Source: Chromera velia
Lineage: Eukaryota; Sar; Chromeraceae
DNA: 26,836 nucleotides
Reading direction: 5' to 3'
NCBI GenBank assembly: GCA_018398765.1
Contig: JAHBMJ010001732.1
Coordinates: 1-26,836, forward strand
The notes beneath the pieces were generated by a model. That model was not told the origin of the DNA. It saw only the letters and a list, made by a program, of their open reading frames with translations, and made no database searches. The position numbers were made by a program, and so were the translations under genes. Each line of letters begins with the position of its first letter. The first letter of the stretch is position 1. This document shows, piece after piece, positions 12,193-22,010 of this stretch.

Positions 12193-15100
12193 GGAATACA
12201 CAGCAGCAACTCTGTTGATGGATGGACGGGTCGAGAAAATGAATGAGTCAGTCCTGAAAAAAAAAAGTGACATTCAGGGATTTGAAAAGCCCATGTTTGT
12301 GCTTGCGACTGGTTGGCCGAAATGAAAGAGGGGTGCGAACAAAAAGAAGACTGACGTGTCTATGACGCTCCTTTTCGCCGAGACCGTGATCCATGCATGG
12401 ACATTCCACCGTGATGCATTGCTTTGGCGATTGGGTTTAACCTCTTCTTGCGAACGCGTCTTCATTTTTTTTTCTGAAGAGAGGGCGTGCGAGAGCGAGT
12501 GCTGCCTTTTGATCCCGTTTCACAATGCGCCTTTGACCGACCCTTATCCGTCTGTGTGCTGACATGAGTGGACGCAGGCTTTATGAGGAACTAGAGCAGG
12601 ACCTGGAATTGAGGGGGTGCACAGGGGTGGAAGACAAGCTGCAGGTCTGTCTGCCTGTCTGTGCATCTCTGTTACGGTATTTTGTGTCAAAGGTGTTGCA
12701 TGACTTCATCGTCAGAACATCCGGACAGAGCATCCCGTTTCATTCTCAATGGCTCGGGGGCATAGTGCATTTTGGATACAAATCTTCTGAGAGCCGTTGC
12801 GTGTGCGATCCAACTCTGCGCTTCCTTACTCAAACTCAGCCGCTTTCCTGTGTATGTCATCAATTCTCTTGGTTGATATGCGTTTGTGTGCCTGTCGCCC
12901 TCCTGTGTGTGTCTGTATCTCTTAATTCGCTTACTTCTGTTCAGGACGACGTCGGAGAAACGTTGGAATCGCTTGCCCTTGCCGGCATCAAAGTCAGTCC
13001 GCCAGTCAGGGAAGTCGTCTTTTCCTTGATTAGAAGGAAGAGGAATTTTTTGTAACATCATGAAGAGGTTATCGGACGGCGGGGCTCTTCTGCTTGGGGA
13101 TTTTGCGCCGGAGTGTTTTTTTTGCTTGTGTGTTCGGCCTCGTGGACCCAAGTATCCGGTTTGTTTTGTTTGTGCTTGGATTTGTGCATGTGTCTGGAGG
13201 GTTTTCGGACTGGTCATTTCTCGCATTGTCCTTCCCTTCCATCTCCTGACAGACCACGAAAACCAAAGAGCGGAATACCCGGCTGGAGAGTTTGCTCGCC
13301 GTGCTTCGTTGGGTTCACTCTCATATCATTTGGATGGTGTGTTTTTGTTTGTTTGTTGGTGTGCGTGCAGGTGTGGATGCTGACAGGCGACAAGGTCGAG
13401 ACGGCCATCAACATCGGCATTGCCACCAGTCTGGTGGGACACCATATGAGAAGAATCGTGCTTGATCACTCGGAACTAGAAGGAAGGGGGGAGACAGTGG
13501 GGCAGAGGTCCGTCAGCAGCAAGACAGGCATCGGTTTGGCCTCTTGAGCTCAGCTTGTAGCTTCTCCTTTTCTTTTTGTCCAGATGCATGAGTAAATCGA
13601 AAGGAGCCATCATCGGGGAGTTTGGAAAACTAGGCGGGGGGGCTGTATGCCTTCACTTTCTTTCTATCGGTCTGCATGGACATTTGTAGAGCCTCGGCTT
13701 GTGAGTAATCACGTAGTGAAGTTCCTTCTCTTTCCCTCTCCCTTCCTACAGACTGCGTGCGGAAGTGGAGGCGTACCTCCAGCTACCAGAGAACGACCGC
13801 CCCCCCCTCTGTCTGGTCATAGACGGCCACTGCCTCCATGACGCCCTAGAACCCGAACATGAGGCCGCGTTCCTCTCCTGCGGTTAGCCAGCTTTCTTTT
13901 CTCCCCAGTCTTTCGATCTGTTTGCTAGATCGAGTCTTCTACGGGACATCAAAGGTGCAGCCTTCAGTCTGTCGCATGCTCTTTTCTCAGCTCTGACCTG
14001 ATCTCTGTGTTGGGTTCCCAAAAGAAAGAGAGAGCGCAGCCTCCCTTATCATCTCGTCTAACCTGCACGCCCTCGTCCTTCCTGTGTGCGACAAACAGAC
14101 ATGCAGCCTCAGTTCTTCCCCACATAGGTCGTCATGGGAAGATAATTTTCGGCCATAAGGCCATCCCTCGGATCATTCTGCCCTGTGGTGTCATTCATTC
14201 ATTCATTGTCTGATGCCCTTCTTCCCTCCCGCGCTTTGGGGGCACGTGTCGTACTGAAAACGTGACATCATGCACAAGTACTTGCATGAATGAATGCAGG
14301 TCTAATGTGCCAGTCCGTGATCTGCTGCCGTGTGTCACCAGAACAAAAGGCGAGTGTCTGTTGTGCTGTTTCCTGCAGTTTCTCTCTCCCTCTCTCTCCT
14401 TCCCTCTTTCTCTCTCTCTCTACGTGTGGACGGACTGTGTCGTGCGCCCTGAAGAAGCGCGTTCAGTGGTTTTCGTGTTTTCTAATGATCGTCCCAGATC
14501 GGCCAGACATCCATACACGTATCCATCCATCTATCCGTCCATCCAAAAACGTAAACATGCATACATGTATAAATACACCCACGTATACATGCATACATAC
14601 ATTCACGTATCCATCCATACACACATACTTCCACACATACCCGTATCCATACCCATACGCATCATGCACCTATCTGTACCTTGCAGGGCTCCGTGGTGAA
14701 GTTGGTCAGGCGAAAGCAAAAGCAGGTGACCTTGGCGATCGGCGACGGCGCCAACGACTGCGCGATGATTCAAGAAGCGGACGTGGGTGTGGGATTGAGG
14801 GGAGAGGAGGGACTGCAGGCGTTCAACGTGAGTGACTACGGGATTGCAGAGTTCCGCCATCTGAAGATTCTCCTTCTCGTGCACGGAAGGTCAGTCAGTT
14901 TCGTGATCGTGGGTTGAATGGATTTATTCTTTTTGTCCTCGGTTCTTCTTCTGCGTGTTCTGTGCATTCATTAGCCGAATCCACAGAGACTTCGCTTTCC
15001 TGTGCGCAGGAGGTGAGACAATAAAGGCAAGGAAAGGGCAGACGGAAATTCGTTTTGGATGAATCCACTCGTTCCCCCTGTTCTTTCTGTCTGTGATCAC

Positions 15101-16310
15101 ACCAGTGCCGGGTGCGTGCCCTTCCGCTGACCTGTACGGAGTGGAATATAGACTGCAAAAGTATGCATACACCATGGATTGATGGTCACCGTTTTGTACT
15201 CGGTCATTCGCGCAACGCTTTTTTTTCTTGTATTTCTGTTGCATTCCCGTTTCTCATGGCCGCTTCTGTGCTGAAGCACGTGGGGCTGGACGCTGGCTGG
15301 ACGCCCGGTCTTCTCTGCCTGTTTGCCTGCCTGTCATTCAACAGAAAGAAGAATGGGGAAGAAAAAGAAAAAACAACTGTCACTCTGTCTATCTTTGTCT
15401 TGCCCGACTGCAGATGGTGTTATCGTCGCATCTCCAAACTAATCCTGTACATGTTCTACAAGAATATCGTCCTTGTCATGCCTCAGGTCTGCCAGTCACT
15501 AGGAGAAAGGAAGGAACCAAAAACGTGAAAAGGAAAAACTTGACTTTTTCACTCTTCCGCTTTGGGGCGAGAACTGCATGAGGATGTGCAAGATGACGGT
15601 GGGAGCAGAAAGTCTTGGGAGACTTCTCGACATCAGTGCTGCGGAATCAATGTTCTCAGTTCTGTTTTCTCTTTCTGCATTTTCTTTCATGTACATGAGC
15701 TCACAGTCTCTGTCTCAATTCTCCGCTGTGTCTTTCCGCCCTCTTGCAGTACTTCCTGGGATTTGTATCGCTCTTCTCGGGACAGAAACTCTACTACGAG
15801 TACATGTATCAGCTGTACAACGTCTGCTTTACATCGGTGAGTGTTTCGTGTTTCGTCTGTTCGGCTTCAATCTTTGTCTTGATTCTCTCTCTTCCTGTCC
15901 CGAAGATTTGCCCGCCCGACTGATATGTCCCTCCGGATCCGAGAGGCGGGACCGATATGCATGCTTGCCTCCGAATTGCCGTCCTTTCCACTAAATTCTC
16001 TTGTTTGTTTGTGGGATGAAATGCCGATTTGTTGTCGGCGTTTTCCCTCAACTTTCTGTCGCTTCGTTCCTTTCACTGCGGGTGGGTGCAGCTGCCTGCC
16101 CTTGTCTTCGGCACTCTGGACCAGGACGTGTCGAAGAGGGACTCTCTGAAGTTCCCCCAGCTGTACTCTCTTGGACATGACAGGTGGGGCCGGGGTGGGG
16201 TTGGGGGGTCTGATTATTTGTTTGTTTGTTTGTTTTCTTTTCTCTTGGACACCAAAACGAAAGGGGAAAAAAAGAAGGAAAGGAAACGACAAATTGGTTG
16301 GTCGGATTCC

Positions 16311-16355
<45 letters not shown>

Positions 16356-16362
16356 CTTTCTT

Positions 16363-16394
<32 letters not shown>

Positions 16395-18730
16395 CCCCTC
16401 TCTCTCGCTCTCTCTCTGTCTGTGTGTCTTTTGTCTCCTCCTGTCTATCCGTACGTTCCCTGAGTGGCTGGATTTTGGAAGGAAAAAAGAGAAACGTCCT
16501 AATTTTCAGTCTGTTTGCCAAACGGACCCGTACCTTCCATTCACTTCCCTTGTCTTCACTGTCGTTCGATGGTGAACTCAAATATGCATGTCATAGAGGG
16601 AGGTTGTAACTGTTCAAAATTCTTTTCGGCCCCTTTCTTTCACTGTTTGTTTGTGCATGAATGAATGCGTGAATGAATGAGTGCAGGTACTACTTCAACG
16701 TGACCCTGTGGATCCAAATGATCGGTAACGGCATCTGGCACGCCATGTGGGTATGGGCAGTGCCCTTCTGGACCTTCGGGGGCACATCCATCACGCATCC
16801 TGATGGCAAGGTGAGCAGGAGCATGAAACGTTTGGGCAGCAGCAACTGGAGGGGTGCAGGTGTTTGGCTCTGTTGCGTCCGTGAGGCCGTGAATTCAATC
16901 AAGCGGAAGCTTCCTTCTGTTGACCTTGGAATGTAATTTTTCTCCTGTCGTGTTCCTCTGTCTCTCTTTCCGCCCCTCCCCTCTCTCCGTTTGTGTAAGA
17001 TTATGTGTGGTGTCTCGAGAAGCGAAGCCAGCGGAGTTGATGATCCCGGTGCCTGTCCCTTTTTTGCATCTGGTGAGAAAACAGCTCGGAGCTCTGAAAT
17101 CTCGCAGAGCAGAATTCTACTCTTTCTGATTTGTTTGTTTCAATTCCATCCATCCCACCAATCTCTCTGTGCAGCCCACTGACCTGTGGACGTTGGGATC
17201 TGTCACCTATTTGTTGATCGTCATCGTCGTCAACATCAAACTGCTCCTAGGTCGGTCAGTCAGTCAGTCAAACAGACAGACAGACAGACAGACGGATAGA
17301 AGAGACCCTTGATTTGTTTATGCGAGCATTTCCTGCGATTCCGTTTTCAAGAAAGACAGGGAGACAGAGCAAGGCCGTTTCTACTGTGCGATGCTTCCGT
17401 TGCACCAATCCTTCGCCATGCACCAAATATTATATATGAATAGCAAGCCCCAAGTGCCACCCATCTTCTTCGCCTGTTTCTTTGTATTCCCACCTGCGTT
17501 CCTGCCTGCATGCAGAGACATACTACCTGACGTGGTTGACTCACCTGACGACGGTGTGCTCTTTCGTGGCGTGGTTCTTCTTCCAGTCCATCTTCTCGTC
17601 TGTGGTCATCGTGGACACAATCGGATCGGAACTTTTAGGTCGGTCAGAGCTGAGCTCAAATGCATGGATGGGGCTGCCCTCTGTATATACAGTCGTCTTT
17701 GTCCATCCTCTCTGTTTGTCCTTGCATCTCTGCCAGTTTTTCGCCTTGGTTTTCTTTTTGCTCTGGATGTGTTCTGAAGAGCTCTCACCTTCTTTCCTCT
17801 CTGTGGGTTTCGATTTGTCTACTTCTCCGTTCTATGACTTCCTCTTTTTTTCGCTACTTTGTTTCGCATCATTGTGTTGATTGCATGCTTGCAGGTTCAC
17901 TCCAGCGTCTCTTCGCGTCTCCTCTGTTCTACGTCTCTGTGTTCCTCGCGAGTGTGGGGGCTCTGACTCGGGATGTCGTGTGGAAGGCCTTCAAACGAGC
18001 GTTCATTCCGGAGATCTACCACGTGGTGCAACAACTTGTAAGTGGGGGATTGACCAATGCGATTGATTGCCTGGGAGGGTGACTGAAAATATTGCATCAG
18101 TGACTCGCGGTGCAGCTTGGTCTTTTGTTCTTTCCTACTGTCTGTCTGCGTCTCCGGCTGTGCAGTGGTATGTGTTTCGGGGGCGGGGGAGGTCGCCCAC
18201 ACGAGCGGTCAAAAGGGTGCCTCAAAGTCTTTTCAGTGCAACAACACGAGTCGCTCTGGGCTGTGGCTCTTTTCGCTCTTCTTTCCTTTCGATTGGCACG
18301 ACCAGATAGAGCCTTGTCTTTTTTTCTCCTCGCGTGGTGCATGTGAGTCTTTCAAATGAGTCAGTCCTGTGATGAAATGAATGAATGAATGAATGAATGA
18401 ATGAATCAATGAATCAATGAATCAATGAATGAATGAATCAATGAATGAATGAATGAATCAATGAATGAATGAATGAATGCAGCGGTTGGAAGACGAGAAG
18501 AAAAAGAAATTCAAGGGAGAGGAATCCAAGGCCTCGGCAGTACCAAAAGTCAGTCAGTCAGTCAGACGACTGCTTGCTTGCTTGCTTGCTTCTTCGATGG
18601 GGATATGACCAGACGGAACGGAGATCACGAAGGAGTTGAGGGAGGGAGGGTTTGGCATATATTCGGATTCTATCGTTTCAGTTTTGATTCCTTTCTTAGG
18701 GCTGCCTTCGGCGTTCTCACAAGAGTAGGA

Positions 18731-18767
<37 letters not shown>

Positions 18768-19850
18768 CGGCTCAAACCAATTCTTTCCATATCATTTTTT
18801 CCCTCACAGCATTGTTCGTATGCAGCACTTCACTCATCCCTCCATGAACCTTTCACGAGCCACTGCATGCAACTGTATGTGCAGCAAAGAGTCGTGAAGG
18901 AGTCCAGCGATGGCAGAGGCGAGGCTTCACAGTCAGTAGATAGGCACAATTAAACGTGTATTCGTACTCACATTCATGGAGAGCAAGGCTTGGAGATAGG
19001 CGCATGCGTGCACCGTCGGATACAGGCATGGAGAGAGGAAACGGTGGTGACCGCCTTGGCTTGGCCACGCAACTTCCCTTGAGTGATCCGATTAACAGCC
19101 TGTCCTGTGAAAGCATTCCTGGCCCTTGATGATGGGATCTTCGTTCTGCATGAGTGCCTTTTCTGCGCGTGCCTGTGAGTACTCTTCCACGCACTCTAAG
19201 TCTCTTTATGTCCGCATGCCATACACCCCTCTCTGCCTCCCCGTTGCAGAGCCTCCCCAGGCGCCATGGGAAGTCCTCCGAGAGGATTCGCTTACACGGG
19301 ACCCGACCCTCTCGTAAGTTTGGGAGTTCGTACGCGATGTTTGTGATGACATGAAAAGCATGTTCGTTTCGAGAGCTGTAGTAGTACACAATGGCCGGCA
19401 GAGAAGTCTCACGCTTTTTCAGATCACGATCCTGGCGTGAGGCTGTGTTCCTTTTCCATCTTCCGACCTATGTTCCAGTTATCCCTGTTGCTCTTTGCGT
19501 TTTTCTTTGTCTGGAGATGTACGTCAGCACCTGCGTCTATACTCTGCAAATATCAAACTGCTCGCTCGAAATGTGTGCAGACGTATGCCGTCGTGAGAAG
19601 CCAGACACAGGGCGACGTCCCCGATCTGGCGGTGGAGCAGCAGACGGTATGGAGACCCGGGGACGAGGAGTCGCCCCCCATGCGATTGATCGGTCAGGCC
19701 CTCACGTCCCCCGCAGCTCTGACGCCGGGATCTCCGGCAACGATGGGCGGAGACGGGCCTCCAACAATAGGGGGCGTCGGGATGACGCGGTCGTCTCCGC
19801 ATGCTCAAGGAAGGGGTTCCAGAGTCGATTCAGACGTTGTGAAGAGATAA
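4204..19850 (+). CDS. P4-type ATPase, aminophospholipid flippase catalytic subunit (36 exons)
   Basis: Exon joining gives a continuous 1,313-residue protein, a normal P4-ATPase length. Such enzymes flip phospholipids to the cytosolic leaflet, usually with a CDC50/LEM3 partner. In order: N-terminal [19 protein letters not shown] and [11 protein letters not shown]; actuator-domain DGET (193-196); TM4 PISLLVTL (368-375); phosphorylation motif DKTGT with catalytic Asp421; SSPDEGAL; the RKR motif (577-579); KGAD (625-628); TGDK (745-748); GDGAND (877-882); HGR then FYKN leading into TM5; DQDVS; YHVVQ; and C-terminal RGFAYT, a motif conserved near the end of many flippases. Oddities are Gly376 where family members carry an acidic residue after TM4 PISL, RKRSS instead of RKRMS, and a Pro/Gly/Ala/Ser-rich insert at about 587-618. 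The start ATG at 4204 opens exon 1; the stop is TAA at 19848-19850. Family call is very sure; substrate and membrane are unknown. Confidence 0.95.
6393..6446 (+). repeat. (GT)n/(GTGC)n microsatellite in intron 6
   Basis: GTGCGT units grade into pure GT dinucleotides. The repeat sits about 70 bp upstream of the exon 7 acceptor (TGTGCAG). Confidence 0.9.
6646..6673 (+). repeat. (GTCG)n tetranucleotide repeat beginning at the intron 7 donor
   Basis: The donor GT of intron 7 is the first unit of a run of six GTCG repeats followed by GTCAGT. Each unit could serve as a GT donor at 4-nt spacing, so slippage would change frame. Confidence 0.75.
7162..7198 (+). repeat. (GA)n microsatellite in intron 8
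   Basis: A purine dinucleotide run of about 37 bp with no interruption, intronic. Confidence 0.9.
8916..9047 (+). other. Exon 12: phosphorylation-site exon of the flippase
   Basis: The exon opens [19 protein letters not shown]. The aspartate of DKTGT (residue 421) is the residue phosphorylated in all P-type ATPases. Preceding exon 11 ends LNEELGQ, so the joined text matches the family pattern LNEELGQxxYxxxDKTGTLT without a gap, which fixes this intron precisely. Confidence 0.95.
10019..10052 (+). repeat. (AT)n microsatellite in intron 13
   Basis: A perfect AT dinucleotide run about 55 bp upstream of the exon 14 acceptor (TTCGGCAG). Confidence 0.9.
11772..11801. other. Assembly gap (30 N) between C homopolymers in intron 17
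   Basis: Thirty Ns are flanked on both sides by C runs of 11 or more. The gap is wholly inside intron 17 (11655-12192), so it does not affect the coding sequence. Its true length is unknown. Confidence 0.95.
11988..12190 (+). repeat. (CT)n followed by long (GT)n up to the exon 18 acceptor
   Basis: About 30 bp of CT dinucleotide is followed by about 175 bp of GT with scattered GCAT, GTAT and GTTT variants. The GT run continues directly into the TGCAG acceptor of exon 18, so the repeat itself supplies the usual pyrimidine-tract position of intron 17. Confidence 0.9.
14350..14686 (+). other. Putative GC-AG intron (intron 24)
   Basis: Exon 24 ends CCRVSPEQK and exon 25 starts GSVVKLV. A gapless family-like join requires the donor AAG|GCGAGT, a GC donor whose other positions fit the usual GC-donor consensus. 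GT donors 4 or 6 nt downstream would either shift the frame into a stop or insert two residues (Ala-Ser) into a conserved motif. The acceptor is CTTGCAG. The intron is otherwise filled with CATA/CATC simple repeats. Confidence 0.6.
14509..14668 (+). repeat. CATA/CATC tetranucleotide-rich tract in intron 24
   Basis: An irregular run of CATC, CATA and CGTA units ends about 20 bp before the exon 25 acceptor. Open frames across it are repeat products. Confidence 0.8.
16309..16417 (+). repeat. (CT)n/(CTTT)n tract in intron 28
   Basis: About 110 bp of CT dinucleotides interrupted by TTTC units. It lies mid-intron, well upstream of the acceptor at 16686, which is instead preceded by TGAA repeats. 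Confidence 0.9.
17251..17293 (+). repeat. (GTCA)n then (CAGA)n at the intron 30 donor
   Basis: Intron 30 starts GTCGGTCAGTCAGTCAGTC and runs into CAGA repeats. The donor is therefore the edge of a tetranucleotide microsatellite. Confidence 0.85.
18377..18480 (+). repeat. (GAAT)n/(CAAT)n microsatellite abutting the exon 33 acceptor
   Basis: About 26 GAAT units with CAAT variants run straight into GCAG|CGG, the start of exon 33. There is no pyrimidine tract between the repeat and the acceptor. Shorter TGAA runs precede the acceptors of exons 24 and 29. Confidence 0.85.
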
Positions 19851-20600
19851 CATAACCGAGTATCACCAAGCTAATCGTGGTTCAAGTAATTTACGATAAT
19901 TTACGAGTAAAATAAGGATGCAGGAATTGCATCAATGTTGAAAAGACTAGTGAAAAGAACTGGTATAGAAAGATTATTTTAAAGATATTGAAAGATACTA
20001 TTAGATTTAGTTTGATATCATATTTTTTTCTTTTTTTTTTTCTAATAATATCTACGGTCGATTGTAAACCATATCACTCCCTGCTTACATTTTTCAAAGA
20101 CTTTTTTACGCTTTACTTGATGGCTAGGTATGCCCAGATTAAGTGATAAGTGATTAGTGGTGCCCTAGAGCACTCAGCACTGTCGCCGTTTTGTCTTATA
20201 GAGATCGCGCCCGTTGACTGAAGTTATACATTAGAACTCAGTTTTCTTTCTTTTCTAGTGTATTGTATTCTCTGACTATCTCTGGCTGCTCTGTAGCTAT
20301 CTAATACGAGTTTCTAATACTATCTAATTAAAGACGATGTCTCTATCTAAAATTTTTATATGCTTTGTTCAATTTTTATTGGCTTTGCTGGTATGAATGC
20401 GTAGCCTGTGCAAGGTAGAGACTGTTTGTCCTAGTTTGTCTACATCCTTCAAATACCTTTTTTCTTTTTCTTTACCTTTTTCTTATCTATTATCACCTCT
20501 CTCTTCCTTTCATTCTGTAGACCTTCTCTACCGCTCTCTCCTCTACTTACTTCTACTCTTTTTATCTCATCTCTAGTCTCATCTAATCTCATTTTGAATC
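19851..20600. other. Gene-free stretch downstream of the flippase gene
   Basis: The first part presumably holds the flippase 3' UTR; no poly(A) signal is clear. Composition changes just after the stop codon to AT-rich sequence with T runs (about 20023-20041) and then a pyrimidine-rich tract (about 20455-20595). No exon, RNA gene or conserved protein is visible. Confidence 0.6.
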
Positions 20601-20619
20601 ATCACTCTACATCTGTCTC

Positions 20620-20817
20620 TCTATGAGGCAAGCTTCCGCCATTGGGGCGGCCGCGGCCAGGGACTTTTGTATGGCCTGGACCGCGATCGGATGCCGGAGC
20701 ATGCCTGAATGCAGGATACCACTTCCACAGGCTCCAGTGGCATGCTGGGGCCCAGTAGTGACCATGTTTGATTTGATTATATTTGATTTGATTTGATTTG
20801 ATTTGATTTGATTTGAG
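20620..20817 (+). mobile_element. Candidate (TTTGA)n-tailed non-LTR/SINE-like element
   Basis: A GC-rich body (about 20620-20765) ends GGGCCCAGTAGTGACCATG and is followed by about ten TTTGA units (about 20766-20816). A GC-rich body with a short tandem tail inside AT-rich DNA suggests a non-LTR retroelement or SINE 3' end. The same terminal motif recurs in opposite orientation 200 bp away. I see no tRNA-type A or B box and no reverse transcriptase, so the class is uncertain. An open frame on the other strand (20880-20602) appears to be a by-product. Confidence 0.45.
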
Positions 20818-21002
20818 TTTCAACCTCAAATATTTGATATTTGAGGTAAGATTTGAGGTTAACCTCTTAGGGTTCCTCACTGAGTCACTAACTTACTGTC
20901 ACTCTGATCATTTTTCTCATGACAATAGTTATTAGAACATTTCTGATGTGTGTTTCAAAAATTTAAAAAAATATATATAAAATTATAACTTATCAGTTCC
21001 AA

Positions 21003-21050
21003 ATTAAATCAAATCAAATCAAATCAAACATGGTCACTAGGGCCCAGTAA
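21003..21050 (-). mobile_element. Truncated 3' end of the same tailed element, opposite strand
   Basis: On the minus strand this reads ACTGGGCCCTAGTGACCATG followed by TTTGA units, matching the end of the element at 20620-20817 apart from a 2-nt difference after GGGCCC. Only the 3' terminus is present, as expected for 5'-truncated retroelement copies. The two copies lie tail to tail. Confidence 0.5.
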
Positions 21051-21258
21051 AAAATTGTCTAGACTAAACCTATGTAGGCTCTAAAAAGAAGCGTCGCGCA
21101 AAAAGACTGTCTGAACGATGATGCGGCATGCAAGCATATAGCAAAACCCTCAATCATCAATTCGTCGATGAAAGTGGAAAGACCATCATGCAAACAAACA
21201 AAAAGATAAAAATGAAGCGGCTAGAAGCGGTTATTATTTAAGTAAAAAAGATGAATTG

Positions 21259-21302
21259 ATGAATGAATGAATGAATGAATGAATGAATGAATGAATGAAT
21301 GA
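21259..21302 (+). repeat. (GAAT)n microsatellite
   Basis: About 11 perfect GAAT units in intergenic DNA, the same unit found before several flippase acceptors. Confidence 0.9.
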
Positions 21303-21978
21303 CTATAGCCGTCGGAGCCTAGCTCTTGGCAGTCTATGTTCATGCAAGCCTTGTTCAAGATCCTAGCTCTACTTTAAGAGATGGTAAGCTGAAGCAAGAC
21401 TTTAACGGCGAAGCTGAATTGGAATCAGAGGAAAAATGGAGAAACAATAAGTTAGAGAGTGTTCAGCAAACTGATTTAAGTGAGTAAAAGAAATACAAAG
21501 CTCTTAAATAAGTTTTATAGCGCTTTCGGGGTCTGCCTTCAAGCCATCCCACAACCATTTCTTCGCCTCTTTCTCTCCCGGGTCTGCTCCCTTCACCCCC
21601 GAATTATGATTCACTCTGAGTCCCTGCAACTAATATGCCCGTCTCTCAGAGTCAATCACCCGCAACCTCTCTCTTACGGAGGCCCACTGAGGGCAAACCG
21701 ACAGTCTATACCATAGGTCGTCAACTTTCCTCCCTTCCATGCAAGAAGTTCAACGTTTGCGTGTCTACCTTCATATAGGACTTCTGGTGTGTTCTTTCAG
21801 TATTCCACGATCAACGGTACCATCGACCATTTAAAACAATTTTTAACAATTTTAACTATATATATAAAAAAAAAATATTTGAACTTTGAAAGTTCTTAAA
21901 AGAAAAGTATCTAAAATTTGATAAACTATACAAAGTTGTACTTAATTAAATTTAGCGGGAAGGCCTAGGGCGGAACAT
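21303..21978. other. Gene-free stretch
   Basis: Mixed-composition sequence followed by an AT-rich part (from about 21826). One 78-residue open frame at 21480-21716 shows no recognisable domain or hydrophobic pattern, and I do not call it. No RNA gene seen. Confidence 0.5.
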
Positions 21979-22010
21979 ATCAATCAATCAATCAATCAAT
22001 CAATCAAATC
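21979..22010 (+). repeat. (ATCA)n microsatellite
   Basis: Seven ATCA units follow GGCCTAGGGCGGAACAT and pass into AAATC units. The arrangement (short GC-rich text then tandem tail) recalls the tailed element upstream, but no sequence match was found. Confidence 0.75.

Larger units (their letters stand above)
4204..19850 (+). other. Exon map of the P4-ATPase gene
   Basis: Exons were chosen by phase, family motif continuity and AG acceptors: 1 4204-4241; 2 4353-4551; 3 4998-5098; 4 5332-5416; 5 5843-5933; 6 6208-6309; 7 6515-6645; 8 6940-7056; 9 7376-7456; 10 7796-7904; 11 8276-8463; 12 8916-9047; 13 9502-9630; 14 10106-10207; 15 10577-10670; 16 11036-11297; 17 11565-11654; 18 12193-12246; 19 12578-12644; 20 12945-12992; 21 13371-13507; 22 13584-13619; 23 13752-13882; 24 14300-14349; 25 14687-14889; 26 15414-15486; 27 15750-15836; 28 16092-16183; 29 16687-16810; 30 17175-17250; 31 17516-17638; 32 17895-18037; 33 18483-18548; 34 18885-18931; 35 19250-19313; 36 19581-19850. 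The total is 3,942 nt with no frame break. Least certain are the 3' ends of exons 7 and 22 and the limits of exons 33-35, where family conservation is weak. Introns run from 76 to 538 bp. Confidence 0.82.

Noticed and set aside
11946-12325. Long open frames of alternating Cys-Val or His-Thr
   Set aside because: They come from the GT/CT microsatellite in intron 17; only the part from 12193 to 12246 is coding, in the flippase frame.
13620-13646. Alternative exon 22 ends (GC at 13634 or GT at 13645)
   Set aside because: Neither gives the phase required by the strong acceptor at 13751; the GT at 13620 does and yields [12 protein letters not shown]. Kept as moderate certainty only.
20602-20880. 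92-residue minus-strand open frame
   Set aside because: Half of it is the translated TTTGA repeat and the rest is the GC-rich body of the tailed element; no coding evidence.
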